Origin: Pseudoalteromonas prydzensis
GTDB lineage: Bacteria; Pseudomonadota; Gammaproteobacteria; Enterobacterales; Alteromonadaceae
Length of the DNA: 57,763 nt
Direction of reading: 5' to 3'
Assembly (NCBI RefSeq): GCF_011050055.1
Contig: NZ_DRGM01000176.1
Location: 1 to 57,763 of the forward strand
Shown here: positions 48,101 through 55,842 of the stretch, one piece after another
How the letters are laid out: every line of letters starts with the position of its first letter
How positions within the stretch are numbered: position 1 is the first letter of the stretch
Program-made: the position numbers and the translations under genes
Notes under the pieces: generated by a model
Seen by the model: only the letters and a program-made list of their open reading frames with translations
Databases searched by the model: none
What the model was told of the DNA's origin: nothing

Positions 48101-48412
48101 GTCAATAACGAAGCTAGTTACTGCAATACCTTCGCGTATGTTGAGCGAGTGAACATACAAAGTTTATGTGGTGCCAGCGATTGGCGTATGCCAACACGAT
48201 TAGAGCTAATGGGCATTGTGGACAATGGCACTAAAAATCCAGCGATTGACACGCAGTACTTCCCGCAAACTCGGTCAAGTTTGTTTTGGTCGTCGTCGCC
48301 CTATGCCGAAATAATCTATGGCGCATGGAGCGTCGATTTCGGCCATGGTATTGTTCGCTACGTCTTTAAGGACGACGGTTTCCATGTGCGGTTGGTGCGA
48401 GCCAGACCCTAA
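45191..48412 (+). CDS. Large lipoprotein with InlB-type repeats and DUF1566 C-terminus; probable DGR target
   Basis: 1073 residues. Lipobox LTAC (signal 1-16). About eight repeats of ~72 residues follow, two near the N-terminus and six at 312-743, each with a GC.G...C pair that could form a disulfide; they resemble the divergent InlB B-repeat. A linker with DGGAGDSDGVING and a fibronectin III-like domain (about 745-830) come next, then a DUF1566/Lcl-type C-terminal domain (about 900-1073) with SDWRMPTRLELM and FWSSSPYA...FHVRLVRARP. The last ~125 bp share identical flanks with the next gene around a diversified core, as in DGR variable proteins. Probably a surface-displayed binding protein; its ligand is unknown. 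Confidence 0.85.
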   Translation: MKNSALFVLCALLTACGGSDDNKTTNQTTIQSYTITTNVEGEGQLQPTSLVLKQGESGTFELQPEQGYQVASVEGCNGTYSNNIYTIENAAQSCQVTAKFEARAINVTFKSDEYISLYADQNDYVYGDSVVINYELSSGYLLNEITGCNGALNDELYKVDALTTDCQITATTLPTSQLFSGEDEAQVNVTVLDGKGSILSSSKGVIEPSNPKLPALNSSLEFERDLLAVDIATEAGQTIELQIAYENSLPTQFTYQKLIDQQWQALDQENVAVSEDRLTLTLTLTDGGAGDSDGVINGVIKDPGGPAVVKMHTVTINQSAGGAITPESLAVAHGDTALFTISTDAGYTLESVTGCNGNLNGTSYQTAAITQNCEISAEYSLTSFLVTAQAGEGGQISPLEQLASYGDTLRFTVTADDDQNIESVQGCNGSLAGNIYTTGVITGECEVRATFDPQIVLVTAQAGMGGSISPMSQELNIGQQASLIVTPNEGYSIANVTGCSGSLNGNTYTTSAVTANCQVQASFSIDSYTLSASAGEGGTVNPATQNVNHGSSAQITITPNEGYSIDGVTGCSGSLNGNTYTTSAVTANCQVQASFSINSYTVSSSAGEGGAVSPATQSVNHGSSAQITITPKEGYSIDAVTGCSGSLNGNTYTTGAVTANCQVQASFSINSYTVSASAGEGGAVTPTAQSVNYGSSAQVSVTTDEGYMIERVYGCEGGLVESVFTTGLITSQCTVTAEFKIIPKAPTISAQASVQSITVSWDSLDNIAGYTLYYATSEAITPDNYNDFGGVKVEFDTSTTTHELTNLQSNTTYYIIMTSHITGTESDVSNKLAITTQINITMPLNDTGITWCADDSNNNLDCPVTGYEGQDAEHGRDAKAKAGTLKKVGGGNAGFDLTKLDVNGNDLPESATTWSCVRDNHTGLIWEVKTDDGGLHDKNDRYNWYNPNSNSNGGSPGYQDYGGDICYGYDVNNEASYCNTFAYVERVNIQSLCGASDWRMPTRLELMGIVDNGTKNPAIDTQYFPQTRSSLFWSSSPYAEIIYGAWSVDFGHGIVRYVFKDDGFHVRLVRARP
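46556..47419 (+). repeat. 216-bp tandem coding repeats
   Basis: Four 216-bp units (46556, 46772, 46988, 47204) encode the 72-residue repeats. The first three are nearly identical over their second halves (SGSLNGNTYTT.AVTANCQV), and the last is diverged. Near-identity suggests recent amplification or gene conversion. Confidence 0.9.
48284..48407 (+). other. Putative DGR variable region VR1
   Basis: 26 bp at 48284-48309 and 29 bp at 48379-48407 are identical to 48985-49010 and 49080-49108. The 69-bp core 48310-48378 differs from 49011-49079 at 25 positions, with no gaps. It encodes the C-terminal face of the DUF1566 domain, where DGR proteins place their variable residues. The differences fall 11, 10 and 4 at codon positions 1, 2 and 3. 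Confidence 0.8.
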
Positions 48413-48482
48413 AAAAATGATCACTGATTTAATGAATCATCGAGTCATTGATGTTAACACCTGACAGATACGGAGTGTGCGG

Positions 48483-48575
48483 ATGAACTTTAAAGAGTTG
48501 GATGTATGGAGCGCTATAAAACCCTCATTGCAACACACGATAGCCAAAAGCTTAAAGGGCAAGCTTATAATATGA
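48483..48575 (+). pseudogene. Remnant of a four-helix-bundle (Avd/S23-like) gene
   Basis: The frame opens with MNFKELDVW, the typical N-terminus of four-helix-bundle proteins of the S23/Avd family, then leaves the family and stops after 30 codons. A second frame through the same DNA (starting at the ATGGAGCGC) runs to the TAA just before the next gene. Avd-like proteins are DGR accessory factors usually encoded next to the variable gene, so a decayed Avd is plausible. The match rests on nine residues. Confidence 0.4.
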
Positions 48576-48588
48576 GTAAGGAGAAATA

Positions 48589-49113
48589 ATGAATACCATA
48601 CTTAAACTTACCACTGGCTTGGTTAGCCTGTGTTTCTTAGGTAATGCTATAGCCAATGGCAGTTGTACTAATGAAAATACAGCTATTCCCTATAGTACGC
48701 CCAGTAGTGATTTTACACTCCATGATAACGGCACGGTTACGCACAATACTACAGGCTTAATGTGGATGCGCTGCAGCATTGGGCAAACATGGGAAGATGA
48801 AAGCTGTACCGGTGATGCAAGTGGTTTTACTTGGCAGCAAGCCTTAGCTCAAAACGGTACTGCGTATGCGGGTTACAGTGATTGGCGAGTACCAAATAAA
48901 AATGAATTGGCCTCTATTTTAGAGCAGCGTTGTTATAACCCGATTATAAATGAGGCTATTTTCCCAGATACGCCAGCTAATCATTTTTGGTCGTCGTCGC
49001 CCTATGCCGACTATAGCAATTACGCATTGGGCGTCAATGTCGGTATTGGCTTTGTTTTCTACTACTATAAGGGCAACGATTTCCATGTGCGGTTGGTGCG
49101 AGCCAGACAGTAA
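48589..49113 (+). CDS. Secreted DUF1566 protein; probable DGR target
   Basis: 174 residues with a signal peptide (about 1-22, ending NAIANG). The remainder is a single DUF1566/Lcl-type domain: TVTHNTTGLMWMRC, FTWQQALAQ, YSDWRVPNKNELASIL, and FWSSSPYADYSNYALGV. The C-terminus HVRLVRAR is shared to the base with the larger gene upstream, while the region before it is clearly divergent (SDWRVPNKNELA versus SDWRMPTRLELM). AAGGAG precedes the ATG. No anchor is seen, so it may be periplasmic or released. Not duplicated as a whole gene from its neighbour. Confidence 0.85.
   Translation: MNTILKLTTGLVSLCFLGNAIANGSCTNENTAIPYSTPSSDFTLHDNGTVTHNTTGLMWMRCSIGQTWEDESCTGDASGFTWQQALAQNGTAYAGYSDWRVPNKNELASILEQRCYNPIINEAIFPDTPANHFWSSSPYADYSNYALGVNVGIGFVFYYYKGNDFHVRLVRARQ
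48985..49108 (+). other. Putative DGR variable region VR2
   Basis: Second member of the pair, 701 bp from VR1. The core 49011-49079 encodes residues D-Y-S-N-Y...G-N-D, rich in Tyr, Asn, Ser, Gly and Asp, the set reached from AAY codons by adenine substitution. Both edges match VR1 exactly. Confidence 0.8.
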
Positions 49114-49159
49114 TTTTGATTTATATCGCGTTATATTTCATACTAGGGGAAGCTCTAAT

Positions 49160-49181
49160 GCGGGGTAAATCCGCAACTACG
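49160..49181. repeat. Dispersed palindromic motif
   Basis: gcgg-ggtaaat-ccgc with aactacg following, similar to the motif at 22662-22685 (ccgcgcctacg) and to 44909-44951. Confidence 0.35.
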
Positions 49182-49233
49182 TTTGAGATAAATGCTTTAG
49201 CAAATAGGTTGAATCAATTTCTTTACTGTAGCT

Positions 49234-49353
49234 TTATAAATGTATATGACATACATGTTTTAGGTGATAATAAAGACGCGCTTTAAGTTTATCTGCACTT
49301 TGAGAGCAGCCACTTTGCCAGTCATTAATTAATTCATCAAGTGGAGTTTTCAT
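49234..49353 (-). pseudogene. N-terminal fragment of an ECF-type sigma factor
   Basis: The minus strand encodes 39 residues starting MKTPLDELINDWQSG and LKARLYYHLKHVC, then stops at a TAA. This resembles the first helix of ECF-type sigma factors of the Alteromonadales (pattern LL..WQ.G...A...L...VY..L). The rest of the gene is missing. The surrounding 49114-49420 has no intact gene. Confidence 0.45.
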
Positions 49354-49420
49354 ACATAAAAAATATTAACCTTATCATTTATAATGGCATATGAGTCGTA
49401 GGTTGGTAATAATTGTTAAT

Positions 49421-50446
49421 TTAATTGTTTGTAATGATGCTTCGTAACTGTGAGGGAGTCGTCCCCGTCCAGCGTTTGAAGGCGCGGCGAAAATTTGTTA
49501 AGTCACTAAAGTTAAGTTCATTTGCGAGGGTTTCGTTACTTTGCGCTAAGGTGGTGATATTAAACACCGCGGTTTGGCGATTGATGCAATCTTGCAAGGC
49601 GCTAAAACGAGTATGGTGTTGTTTTAGTTTGCGCTTAAAAGTGGCGGGGCTCATAACGAAATGCTGAGCAACGGTTTCGAGGTTTTGTTGTGGGTGAGCA
49701 CTGACATGATTGCGCACTAATTGCAGCCAAGATGCCGCAGGTAAAGGTTGTTGCTGGATGGCTGCCAATGATTGCTGCAATAAGCTTGGGCAACTATCTA
49801 TTAAGTGTTTGTTATACAACTGATCACTAATACTGACCATAAATAATTGTTGTGAAAACTTGCAGTTGGCTTGCAGATTGGTTTGATATTGCTCTATGTG
49901 TGTGGGCTGCGCATAGGGAAATGAAAAACAGAGATCGCTGTTATTACCTATTCGCCATTTACAGGTTGCGGCGATAAAACTGGCAAATAATTCGCAGCAA
50001 AATTGTTCTACGATTGCATTTATTGCCCCAAAACTGAGGTTGATAATGAAGTAATGTCGGCCTTGGTGGTATTTATGTTCGGCATTAAATAAGTTAAAGC
50101 CATGCAAAGGAGTGCGTGTGAGTAGTTTTTGCAGTGTGCGTAAACTTTCGGCTTGAGAAAATGCGCTGTATAACGGGTTGTGATTAAGTAGTTTACGCCC
50201 GAGTAAAAAACTGAGTTGGTGTTGATTATCAAATTGACGACAGTTTTCTTGTAATCGATAAAATTGCTCAACACTGAGCGAAGCCGTTCCTGCGGCAAAA
50301 TCTTGGTAAAATAATTTTGTGCCTTTGAGTAATTTATCAGGGTGTACCCCTCGGTGTTTGGCTAAATCAACTAATTGCGCCGCCCATGATTGTAAACCTT
50401 GGCAAGGAGAGTCGATATAGCTGCTGTTGCTAAGTCTTGCACTCAC
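49421..50446 (-). CDS. AraC-family transcriptional regulator
   Basis: 341 residues. An N-terminal arabinose-binding-type domain (about 15-200) is followed by a C-terminal AraC HTH with AQSNETLANELNFSDLTNFRRAFKR and WTGTTPSQLRS, the second-helix signature. The GTG start overlaps the TGA stop of the upstream GGDEF gene, so the two are cotranscribed. Ligand and targets are unknown. Confidence 0.88.
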   Translation of the reverse strand: MSARLSNSSYIDSPCQGLQSWAAQLVDLAKHRGVHPDKLLKGTKLFYQDFAAGTASLSVEQFYRLQENCRQFDNQHQLSFLLGRKLLNHNPLYSAFSQAESLRTLQKLLTRTPLHGFNLFNAEHKYHQGRHYFIINLSFGAINAIVEQFCCELFASFIAATCKWRIGNNSDLCFSFPYAQPTHIEQYQTNLQANCKFSQQLFMVSISDQLYNKHLIDSCPSLLQQSLAAIQQQPLPAASWLQLVRNHVSAHPQQNLETVAQHFVMSPATFKRKLKQHHTRFSALQDCINRQTAVFNITTLAQSNETLANELNFSDLTNFRRAFKRWTGTTPSQLRSIITNN

Positions 50447-51363
50447 GCAGTATGTCCGTGTAAGTGCTTATTAGTTAATAACCTTTGATGCAATTGACTG
50501 AGTAAACCTGAGGTTGAGTCACGGTGCGTTGCGGCCACTAAACTGGTGTGTACTTTTTGTTTGTAGGTCACTGCCTTGTCGCTGCTATTAAACGAAAACG
50601 CTTCTAACGCACTGACTAACGACACGCTTAGCTGCTCTGCGATAGCCAGTTCGGTGTTAGGTAACATGACAATAAAGCAATCACTGGCGTAACGGCAGAC
50701 TAAATCTTGCTCGCGCACATTGAGGGTGATTACTTGAGCAAACTCTTGTAACAGCTTATCGCCTTCGGCATCACCAAATTGACGATTAAAGCGATCAAAC
50801 TGGGCAATATCTAACATCAGTAATGAAAACCCATGCAGGCTATGATGGAGCAAATTTAGCTCGCGGCTGATCTGGCTTTTCATATAATCGGCGCTGGCTA
50901 GGCCGCTAATGGCATCGCTGAGTTGATGCTCTCGATAAAAGCGTTCGCGATTACGTAATTGTTGATTAATGGTCATTTGCTCTTGGTGCCAATGATACAA
51001 AGCCATAGTCATTAAAATCATGCCAAATGGTGCGGGAATAGATTCTATGGTACTGAGCCATGCTTGCTCTTCGCTATAGCTGACAAACTCATCAATAAAA
51101 TCGAGCGTCATCGACAGGTTCATAATCGCAAGGCCTGAGAATAATAAGTTGGTTACCCGTCCCTTTGGCCTACTTAGCAGAATAAAAAATATCCACAATA
51201 GCGTCATGGCAGTAATACCGCCTTCACCAGCTACATCAAACCAATCTATCTGACTATGGCCTTTGTAGTGACCGTAGCTCAGTGTCAGGGTTAATACGCT
51301 GGTTAACATCACCACTAAAATAAGCAGTAATGAGCGATGTAATTTTAAAAACGATAAATTCAT
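50443..51363 (-). CDS. Membrane protein with degenerate GGDEF domain
   Basis: 306 residues. Four or so N-terminal membrane segments (about 8-30, 48-66, 72-95, 105-125) precede a GGDEF-fold domain (about 150-300). The signature is RYASDCFIVMLP, so GGDEF is replaced by ASDCF and cyclase activity is unlikely. LMLDIAQFDRFNRQFGD, the substrate-binding helix, is partly kept. It may be a nucleotide sensor or signalling partner for the AraC regulator encoded directly downstream (inference). Confidence 0.83.
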   Translation of the reverse strand: MNLSFLKLHRSLLLILVVMLTSVLTLTLSYGHYKGHSQIDWFDVAGEGGITAMTLLWIFFILLSRPKGRVTNLLFSGLAIMNLSMTLDFIDEFVSYSEEQAWLSTIESIPAPFGMILMTMALYHWHQEQMTINQQLRNRERFYREHQLSDAISGLASADYMKSQISRELNLLHHSLHGFSLLMLDIAQFDRFNRQFGDAEGDKLLQEFAQVITLNVREQDLVCRYASDCFIVMLPNTELAIAEQLSVSLVSALEAFSFNSSDKAVTYKQKVHTSLVAATHRDSTSGLLSQLHQRLLTNKHLHGHTA

Positions 51364-51422
51364 GTTGAGCTCAATAGGTCATATTTGATAGGCAGAATAA
51401 GCAAACCGCTTAAACACCACTA

Positions 51423-51535
51423 GGGTCAGATTAGCTCACAGTGATGACATATTTTTTACGGTGCTAAGTTTCCAAACTGATTATTGTTCATGTTCGAATC
51501 AAAAAAACCTAAAAACAGGGGGTCAAATTAGCTCA
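51423..51535 (+). repeat. Imperfect direct repeat gggtca-R-attagctca
   Basis: gggtcagattagctca (51423-51438) and gggtcaaattagctca (51520-51535) differ at one of 16 bases. They lie in the 336-bp region between the GGDEF gene and the TonB receptor gene. The first is followed by atgacatatt, the second lies upstream of a related tgacatattt. They may be operator copies or ends of a small mobile repeat. Confidence 0.5.
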
Positions 51536-51599
51536 TTTTGGCGTATTTAACGGCTGAAAAAAGCCTAACAACAGTGAATTAACAGTGTTGCGTTAAGTG

Positions 51600-51617
51600 C
51601 TGACATATTTCTTTCAT
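51600..51617 (+). promoter_or_regulatory. Pho-box-like site
   Basis: CTGACATATTTCTTTCAT matches the PhoB consensus CTGTCATAWAWCTGTCAY at 15 of 18 positions. It lies 82 bp before the TonB receptor start, a plausible distance for an activator site. Confidence 0.6.
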
Positions 51618-51699
51618 GATTGCCCCTTAGGGTGTTGCTGCGAGCCAAGCATGGCCAAGTAAATAATTAAAATCACTAGTAGCAACCAAGAGAACAATT

Positions 51700-54471
51700 A
51701 TGAACCCTTTTATTAAATCGAGTATTGCATTAGCGTGTTGTGGCATTTTATATGCGACTCCAGCCTTAGCCGATGGCCGTGTACAAGGCCGTATTACCGA
51801 TGCCAGCCAAAGCGTGTATTTTGGCGGCGCGAAAGTATCAGTTAAAGAATTAAACTTAAATACCGTTAGTAACCGCGATGGCTCTTTTTCATTTAATAAG
51901 TTGCCAGCGGGTGATTACACTTTAGTGGTTGAATACATTGGGGCACCATCGGTAGAACAAAAAATTACGGTGGTGGATTCACAGGTTTTCACCCAACAAA
52001 TTATTATTGGTGCGCAACAAGATGCCATGGATAACATTATTGTCTATGGCCAAAGTGCCGGTCAAGCAGGCGCAATTAACCGTCAAAAGAACGCAACTAA
52101 TTTAAAATCAGTGGTTAGTGCAGACTCGATTGGCCAGTTCCCTGATCAAAATGCCGCTGAGGCATTACAACGTTTACCGGGTATTTTTATCGCCCGCGAC
52201 CAAGGTGAAGGACGGTTTGTTGGTATTCGCGGTATTGATCCTAACTTAAACAACGTCACAGTAAACGGCTTAAATGTACCGTCGCCTGAAGCGGGTGTTC
52301 GCTCTGTAGCGATGGACGTATTACCAAGTGAACTAATTCAAAGTTTAGAAGTAAGTAAAACCGTTACCCCAGATATGGATGCCAGTGCCGTTGGTGGGTC
52401 AATCGAAGTTAAAAGCCTCAGTGCCTTTGACAGAGCGGGTGAGAGTTATAGCTTTACTGCACAAGGCTCGTATAACGAACTAGAATCTAAAACCAGCCCT
52501 AAGCTTTCGGGCAGCTACACCAATATTTATGAGCTTGATGGTGGTCTTGATCTAGGTGTAGCAACAGCTATTTCGTGGTTTAAGCGTGATTTTGGTTCTC
52601 GTAATATGGAAACCGACGGTGGTTGGAGTGAATTTGATGTTGAAGATGCCGTAAGCGGTGATGATGTTGCAATATTCGGTGCAGAAGAAATTGAGCAGCG
52701 CCATTATAAAATTACTCGTGAACGTTTAGGTGCAGCCCTTAATTTAGATCTGCACAGTGGTGCAATGGATAAGTATTATTTACGCACACTTTACAGTGAT
52801 TTTTCTGATGATGAATTCCGCCAACGCAATGAATATAAATTTAGTGACGGCAAATTAGTTGATAGCAACGGCGACGGCGCTAATTTTAGCGGTGCAGAAA
52901 TGGACCGCGATACCAAAGACCGTTATGAACAACAGAGTATCTTATCTATGGTACTCGGCGGCGAAAATCAATTGGATAATTGGTTTGTTGAATACAATGT
53001 AGGGTATTCAAAATCAGAAGAAAAAGAGCCAAACCGTTTAGACGTTACCTTTGCTGGTGCAGACATTGATATGGGCTACATTGCGCGCGTTGACACGCCG
53101 GTACTGAGCCAATCGGCTAATGCCCATGATTTAAGCCTGTTTGCGATGGACAAAATTGAAGCGGCCAACAATCTCAGCGAAGATGAAGAGCTTAGCTTTA
53201 AACTTGATTTTAGCCGTGACTTTGTGTGGCAAAATAACAACGGTGAATTTAAATTTGGTTTTAAACACCAAAATCGCGAAAAGCGTAATGACGTTAACGC
53301 ATCGATTTATGATGGTGGCTTTTTAGATGCGATGGGCAGTGACTTTGCAGCCCCTGAACCTGACTTTGATTTAGGCAGCTTTGGGCCTGGCCTTAACCGC
53401 GGCGCAATCCACGCTTTTTATAAGGCAAATAAAGCGGCATTTGATTTTAATAGTAACGAATCAAAGGTTGAATCTGACGGTGAAAGTTATGTAAGTAATG
53501 AAGATATTACCGCTGCCTATGCGATGATCAGCATGGATATTGATAACTTACATGTTGTTGCCGGTGTACGCTATGAAGGCACGCAATTTGATACCAGCGG
53601 TAACCAAGTTGAATTAGTGGTTGATGAAATTAACGATACTGAAACGGTTACCACCACCCCTTGGCAAGTAAGTAAAGATTACGACTACTTTTTACCAAGC
53701 CTAAATTTACGCTATAGCATTAGCGATAAATTGGTGACGCGTTTTGCCTACACCAATACCATCGCGCGGCCAACCTTTAGTAATTCGGCGGCGTATCAAT
53801 TAATTGAAACTGAAACCGTAGAAGACGAGGGCGTGCAGGTCACCGAGCGTAAAGCCGAAGTTGGTAACCCTGACTTAGACCCGTATGAATCAATGAACTT
53901 AGACGCATCAATTGAATACTACCCAGGTACAATTGGGGTGTTATCGGCGGGTATTTTCTATAAAGACATCGACAACTTTATTATTCAACAAGAAGTGCAA
54001 GATAATGGTGATTGGGATGGTTTTGACGAAGTAGTGCAAATGGTTAATGGCGGTAAAGCGTCATTAACGGGTATTGAGCTAAATTGGAACAAAACCTTTA
54101 AATCAGGATTCGTGCTTGGCGCAAATGGTACCTTTATTGATGCCGACGACAAGTTACCAAACCAAGCTGATACCGTGGCAAATATCATTGTTGGTTATGA
54201 GAATAATGCCATTAGTACTCGTTTAAGTGCGTCATATAAAAGTGAAAGCTATCAGTTTGATGATGCAGATATGGCGGTTTATGAAGACAGCCATATGCAA
54301 CTGGATTTTAGCAGCAAATACTATTTCAACGACACCATGAATGTGTATTTTAATGCTACCAACCTAACTGATGAGCCTATGTATTTGTATCACGGTGAAA
54401 AGCGTTACAACTATCAGTATGAGTCTTACGGGCGTACCTTTGAGCTAGGTTTTACGTTTTCTTCTTTGTAA
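51700..54471 (+). CDS. TonB-dependent receptor with N-terminal carboxypeptidase-like domain
   Basis: 923 residues. Signal peptide (ALACCGILYATPALA), then a carboxypeptidase regulatory-like domain (about 26-100), a plug domain (VVSADSIGQFPDQNAAEALQRLPGI, with FVGIRGIDPNLNNVTVNG) and a large barrel ending in FELGFTFSSL. This is the TonB receptor class of Caulobacter and Pseudoalteromonas that imports organic nutrients. A Pho-box-like site upstream and a secreted metallophosphatase downstream suggest phosphate esters as substrate (inference). Confidence 0.88.
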   Translation: MNPFIKSSIALACCGILYATPALADGRVQGRITDASQSVYFGGAKVSVKELNLNTVSNRDGSFSFNKLPAGDYTLVVEYIGAPSVEQKITVVDSQVFTQQIIIGAQQDAMDNIIVYGQSAGQAGAINRQKNATNLKSVVSADSIGQFPDQNAAEALQRLPGIFIARDQGEGRFVGIRGIDPNLNNVTVNGLNVPSPEAGVRSVAMDVLPSELIQSLEVSKTVTPDMDASAVGGSIEVKSLSAFDRAGESYSFTAQGSYNELESKTSPKLSGSYTNIYELDGGLDLGVATAISWFKRDFGSRNMETDGGWSEFDVEDAVSGDDVAIFGAEEIEQRHYKITRERLGAALNLDLHSGAMDKYYLRTLYSDFSDDEFRQRNEYKFSDGKLVDSNGDGANFSGAEMDRDTKDRYEQQSILSMVLGGENQLDNWFVEYNVGYSKSEEKEPNRLDVTFAGADIDMGYIARVDTPVLSQSANAHDLSLFAMDKIEAANNLSEDEELSFKLDFSRDFVWQNNNGEFKFGFKHQNREKRNDVNASIYDGGFLDAMGSDFAAPEPDFDLGSFGPGLNRGAIHAFYKANKAAFDFNSNESKVESDGESYVSNEDITAAYAMISMDIDNLHVVAGVRYEGTQFDTSGNQVELVVDEINDTETVTTTPWQVSKDYDYFLPSLNLRYSISDKLVTRFAYTNTIARPTFSNSAAYQLIETETVEDEGVQVTERKAEVGNPDLDPYESMNLDASIEYYPGTIGVLSAGIFYKDIDNFIIQQEVQDNGDWDGFDEVVQMVNGGKASLTGIELNWNKTFKSGFVLGANGTFIDADDKLPNQADTVANIIVGYENNAISTRLSASYKSESYQFDDADMAVYEDSHMQLDFSSKYYFNDTMNVYFNATNLTDEPMYLYHGEKRYNYQYESYGRTFELGFTFSSL

Positions 54472-54480
54472 GGTGAATAT

Positions 54481-54506
54481 ATGAGCCTGCTTAACAGTAG
54501 GCTCAT
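54481..54506 (+). other. Intercistronic hairpin
   Basis: atgagcctgc and gtaggctcat pair over ten bases with one G-U and a 6-base loop, just after the receptor stop. No T run follows, so it more likely shapes mRNA decay or expression ratio than termination. Confidence 0.5.
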
Positions 54507-54519
54507 TGTTGAGGATATT

Positions 54520-55842
54520 ATGATTAATAAAACTATTTTATATATTGCACTAACCGCATGTTTAGCAACGGTTGGTTGCACTGCTCAAAGTAACAAACAA
54601 AGCAGTGATGATACTGCAAGAGCGACTAAAAAAGCCTCCGACAAGATTGAATTTTTAGCGTTTGGTGATGGTGGCTATCATGTTGACTATCCAAAAACTA
54701 AACACATAACCAACCCTAAAAATAAGCAACAGTTTATAGCCGCGGAGCTGGCTGATTGGTTAGCAGATTATCGCCCGCGCGATGAGTTTGACCATGCACC
54801 AATATATATTTATCCAGGCACTGAGATTGCTACGGAGCAAGGGGGCGCACAGGCTGTGGGCATTGCAATGGCAAAATTGTGTGAAACAAAAGCATGCCAA
54901 TTTGCCATTCAGCTCGGTGATAACGTATACCCTGATGGTGCCGATGCTAATGATGGTAAAGACGATCAAAAGCGCTTATACGATCTTGTTTATGCGCCAC
55001 TTGAACCGTTATTTCAAGCGGATCCAAATTTAGTGGTGTATTCCGCGTTAGGCAATCACGATTGGAAAAGTTCGCGTAAAGGGGTGGCACTGCAAACCCA
55101 GTGGATGGCGCAGCAAGCTAACTTTTTTATGGGTGAAAATGGCTACTACAGTTACAAAATGGGTGAGCCGGGTAACGATGTAGAATTTTTTGTGCTCGAT
55201 ACCAATATGCTTTTAGCGGGGCAGACTTTTTATGAAGTACCACTAAATCCTGATGGTAGTGAGGGCGATGAGCAACAAGCGATAAAAGAGGGCCGTGCGG
55301 AGCTGGAAATTCACGATCAGCATGAAGGGCCACAAAATGGCGAGGATCTGGCGCAACTAGCATGGCTAGAGCAGGGCATTGCAAACTCTACCGCGAAATG
55401 GAAACTGGTTTATGGCCATCATATTTTATGGTCAATTGGTGGCACTAAATACAGTGAAGGGCATGTACTGCGTAAATTACTAATGCCTACATTGTGTAAG
55501 TATGCGGATGGTTATATTGCCGGCCATGAGCATGACTTAGAGCTACTAACTGATGATTGCTCAAAATTTGATACTGGTAATAGCGTTGGTAAATTACCGC
55601 TGATCATCTCAGGGGCTGCATCAAAAATGCGTGGTAAGCACACCCCGTTTGCACAGTTTCAACAGCGCCAATACCCTGAGTATGAGTTGCTTTGGTCAAA
55701 AAGCTTTGTGTGGGGGTTTAGTCATATCAGTCTTGATAACCAAACTAATCAGCTGGATGTGAGCTTTTACACCACACCGCGAGATTTAACCGGCAAGGTC
55801 ATTGATGAGGGGCGTTTTAGCTTTTCTAAACGTACTCGCTAG
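54520..55842 (+). CDS. Secreted calcineurin-like metallophosphatase, probable lipoprotein
   Basis: 440 residues from the ATG at 54520 with GAGGA upstream; the frame from 54481 starts inside a hairpin. Signal peptide with a possible lipobox (ATVGC). The metallophosphoesterase motifs are in order: AFGDGG, QLGDNVYPDG, SALGNHDW, VYGHHIL and AGHEHD. The fold resembles purple acid phosphatases. Probably removes phosphate from organic esters in periplasm or at the surface, for use with the TonB receptor encoded upstream. Confidence 0.88.
   Translation: MINKTILYIALTACLATVGCTAQSNKQSSDDTARATKKASDKIEFLAFGDGGYHVDYPKTKHITNPKNKQQFIAAELADWLADYRPRDEFDHAPIYIYPGTEIATEQGGAQAVGIAMAKLCETKACQFAIQLGDNVYPDGADANDGKDDQKRLYDLVYAPLEPLFQADPNLVVYSALGNHDWKSSRKGVALQTQWMAQQANFFMGENGYYSYKMGEPGNDVEFFVLDTNMLLAGQTFYEVPLNPDGSEGDEQQAIKEGRAELEIHDQHEGPQNGEDLAQLAWLEQGIANSTAKWKLVYGHHILWSIGGTKYSEGHVLRKLLMPTLCKYADGYIAGHEHDLELLTDDCSKFDTGNSVGKLPLIISGAASKMRGKHTPFAQFQQRQYPEYELLWSKSFVWGFSHISLDNQTNQLDVSFYTTPRDLTGKVIDEGRFSFSKRTR

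Noticed and set aside
48284..49113. Simple tandem gene duplication as the source of the shared C-termini
   Set aside because: Identity is exact only at the two edges, and the region upstream is much more divergent; differences avoid third codon positions.
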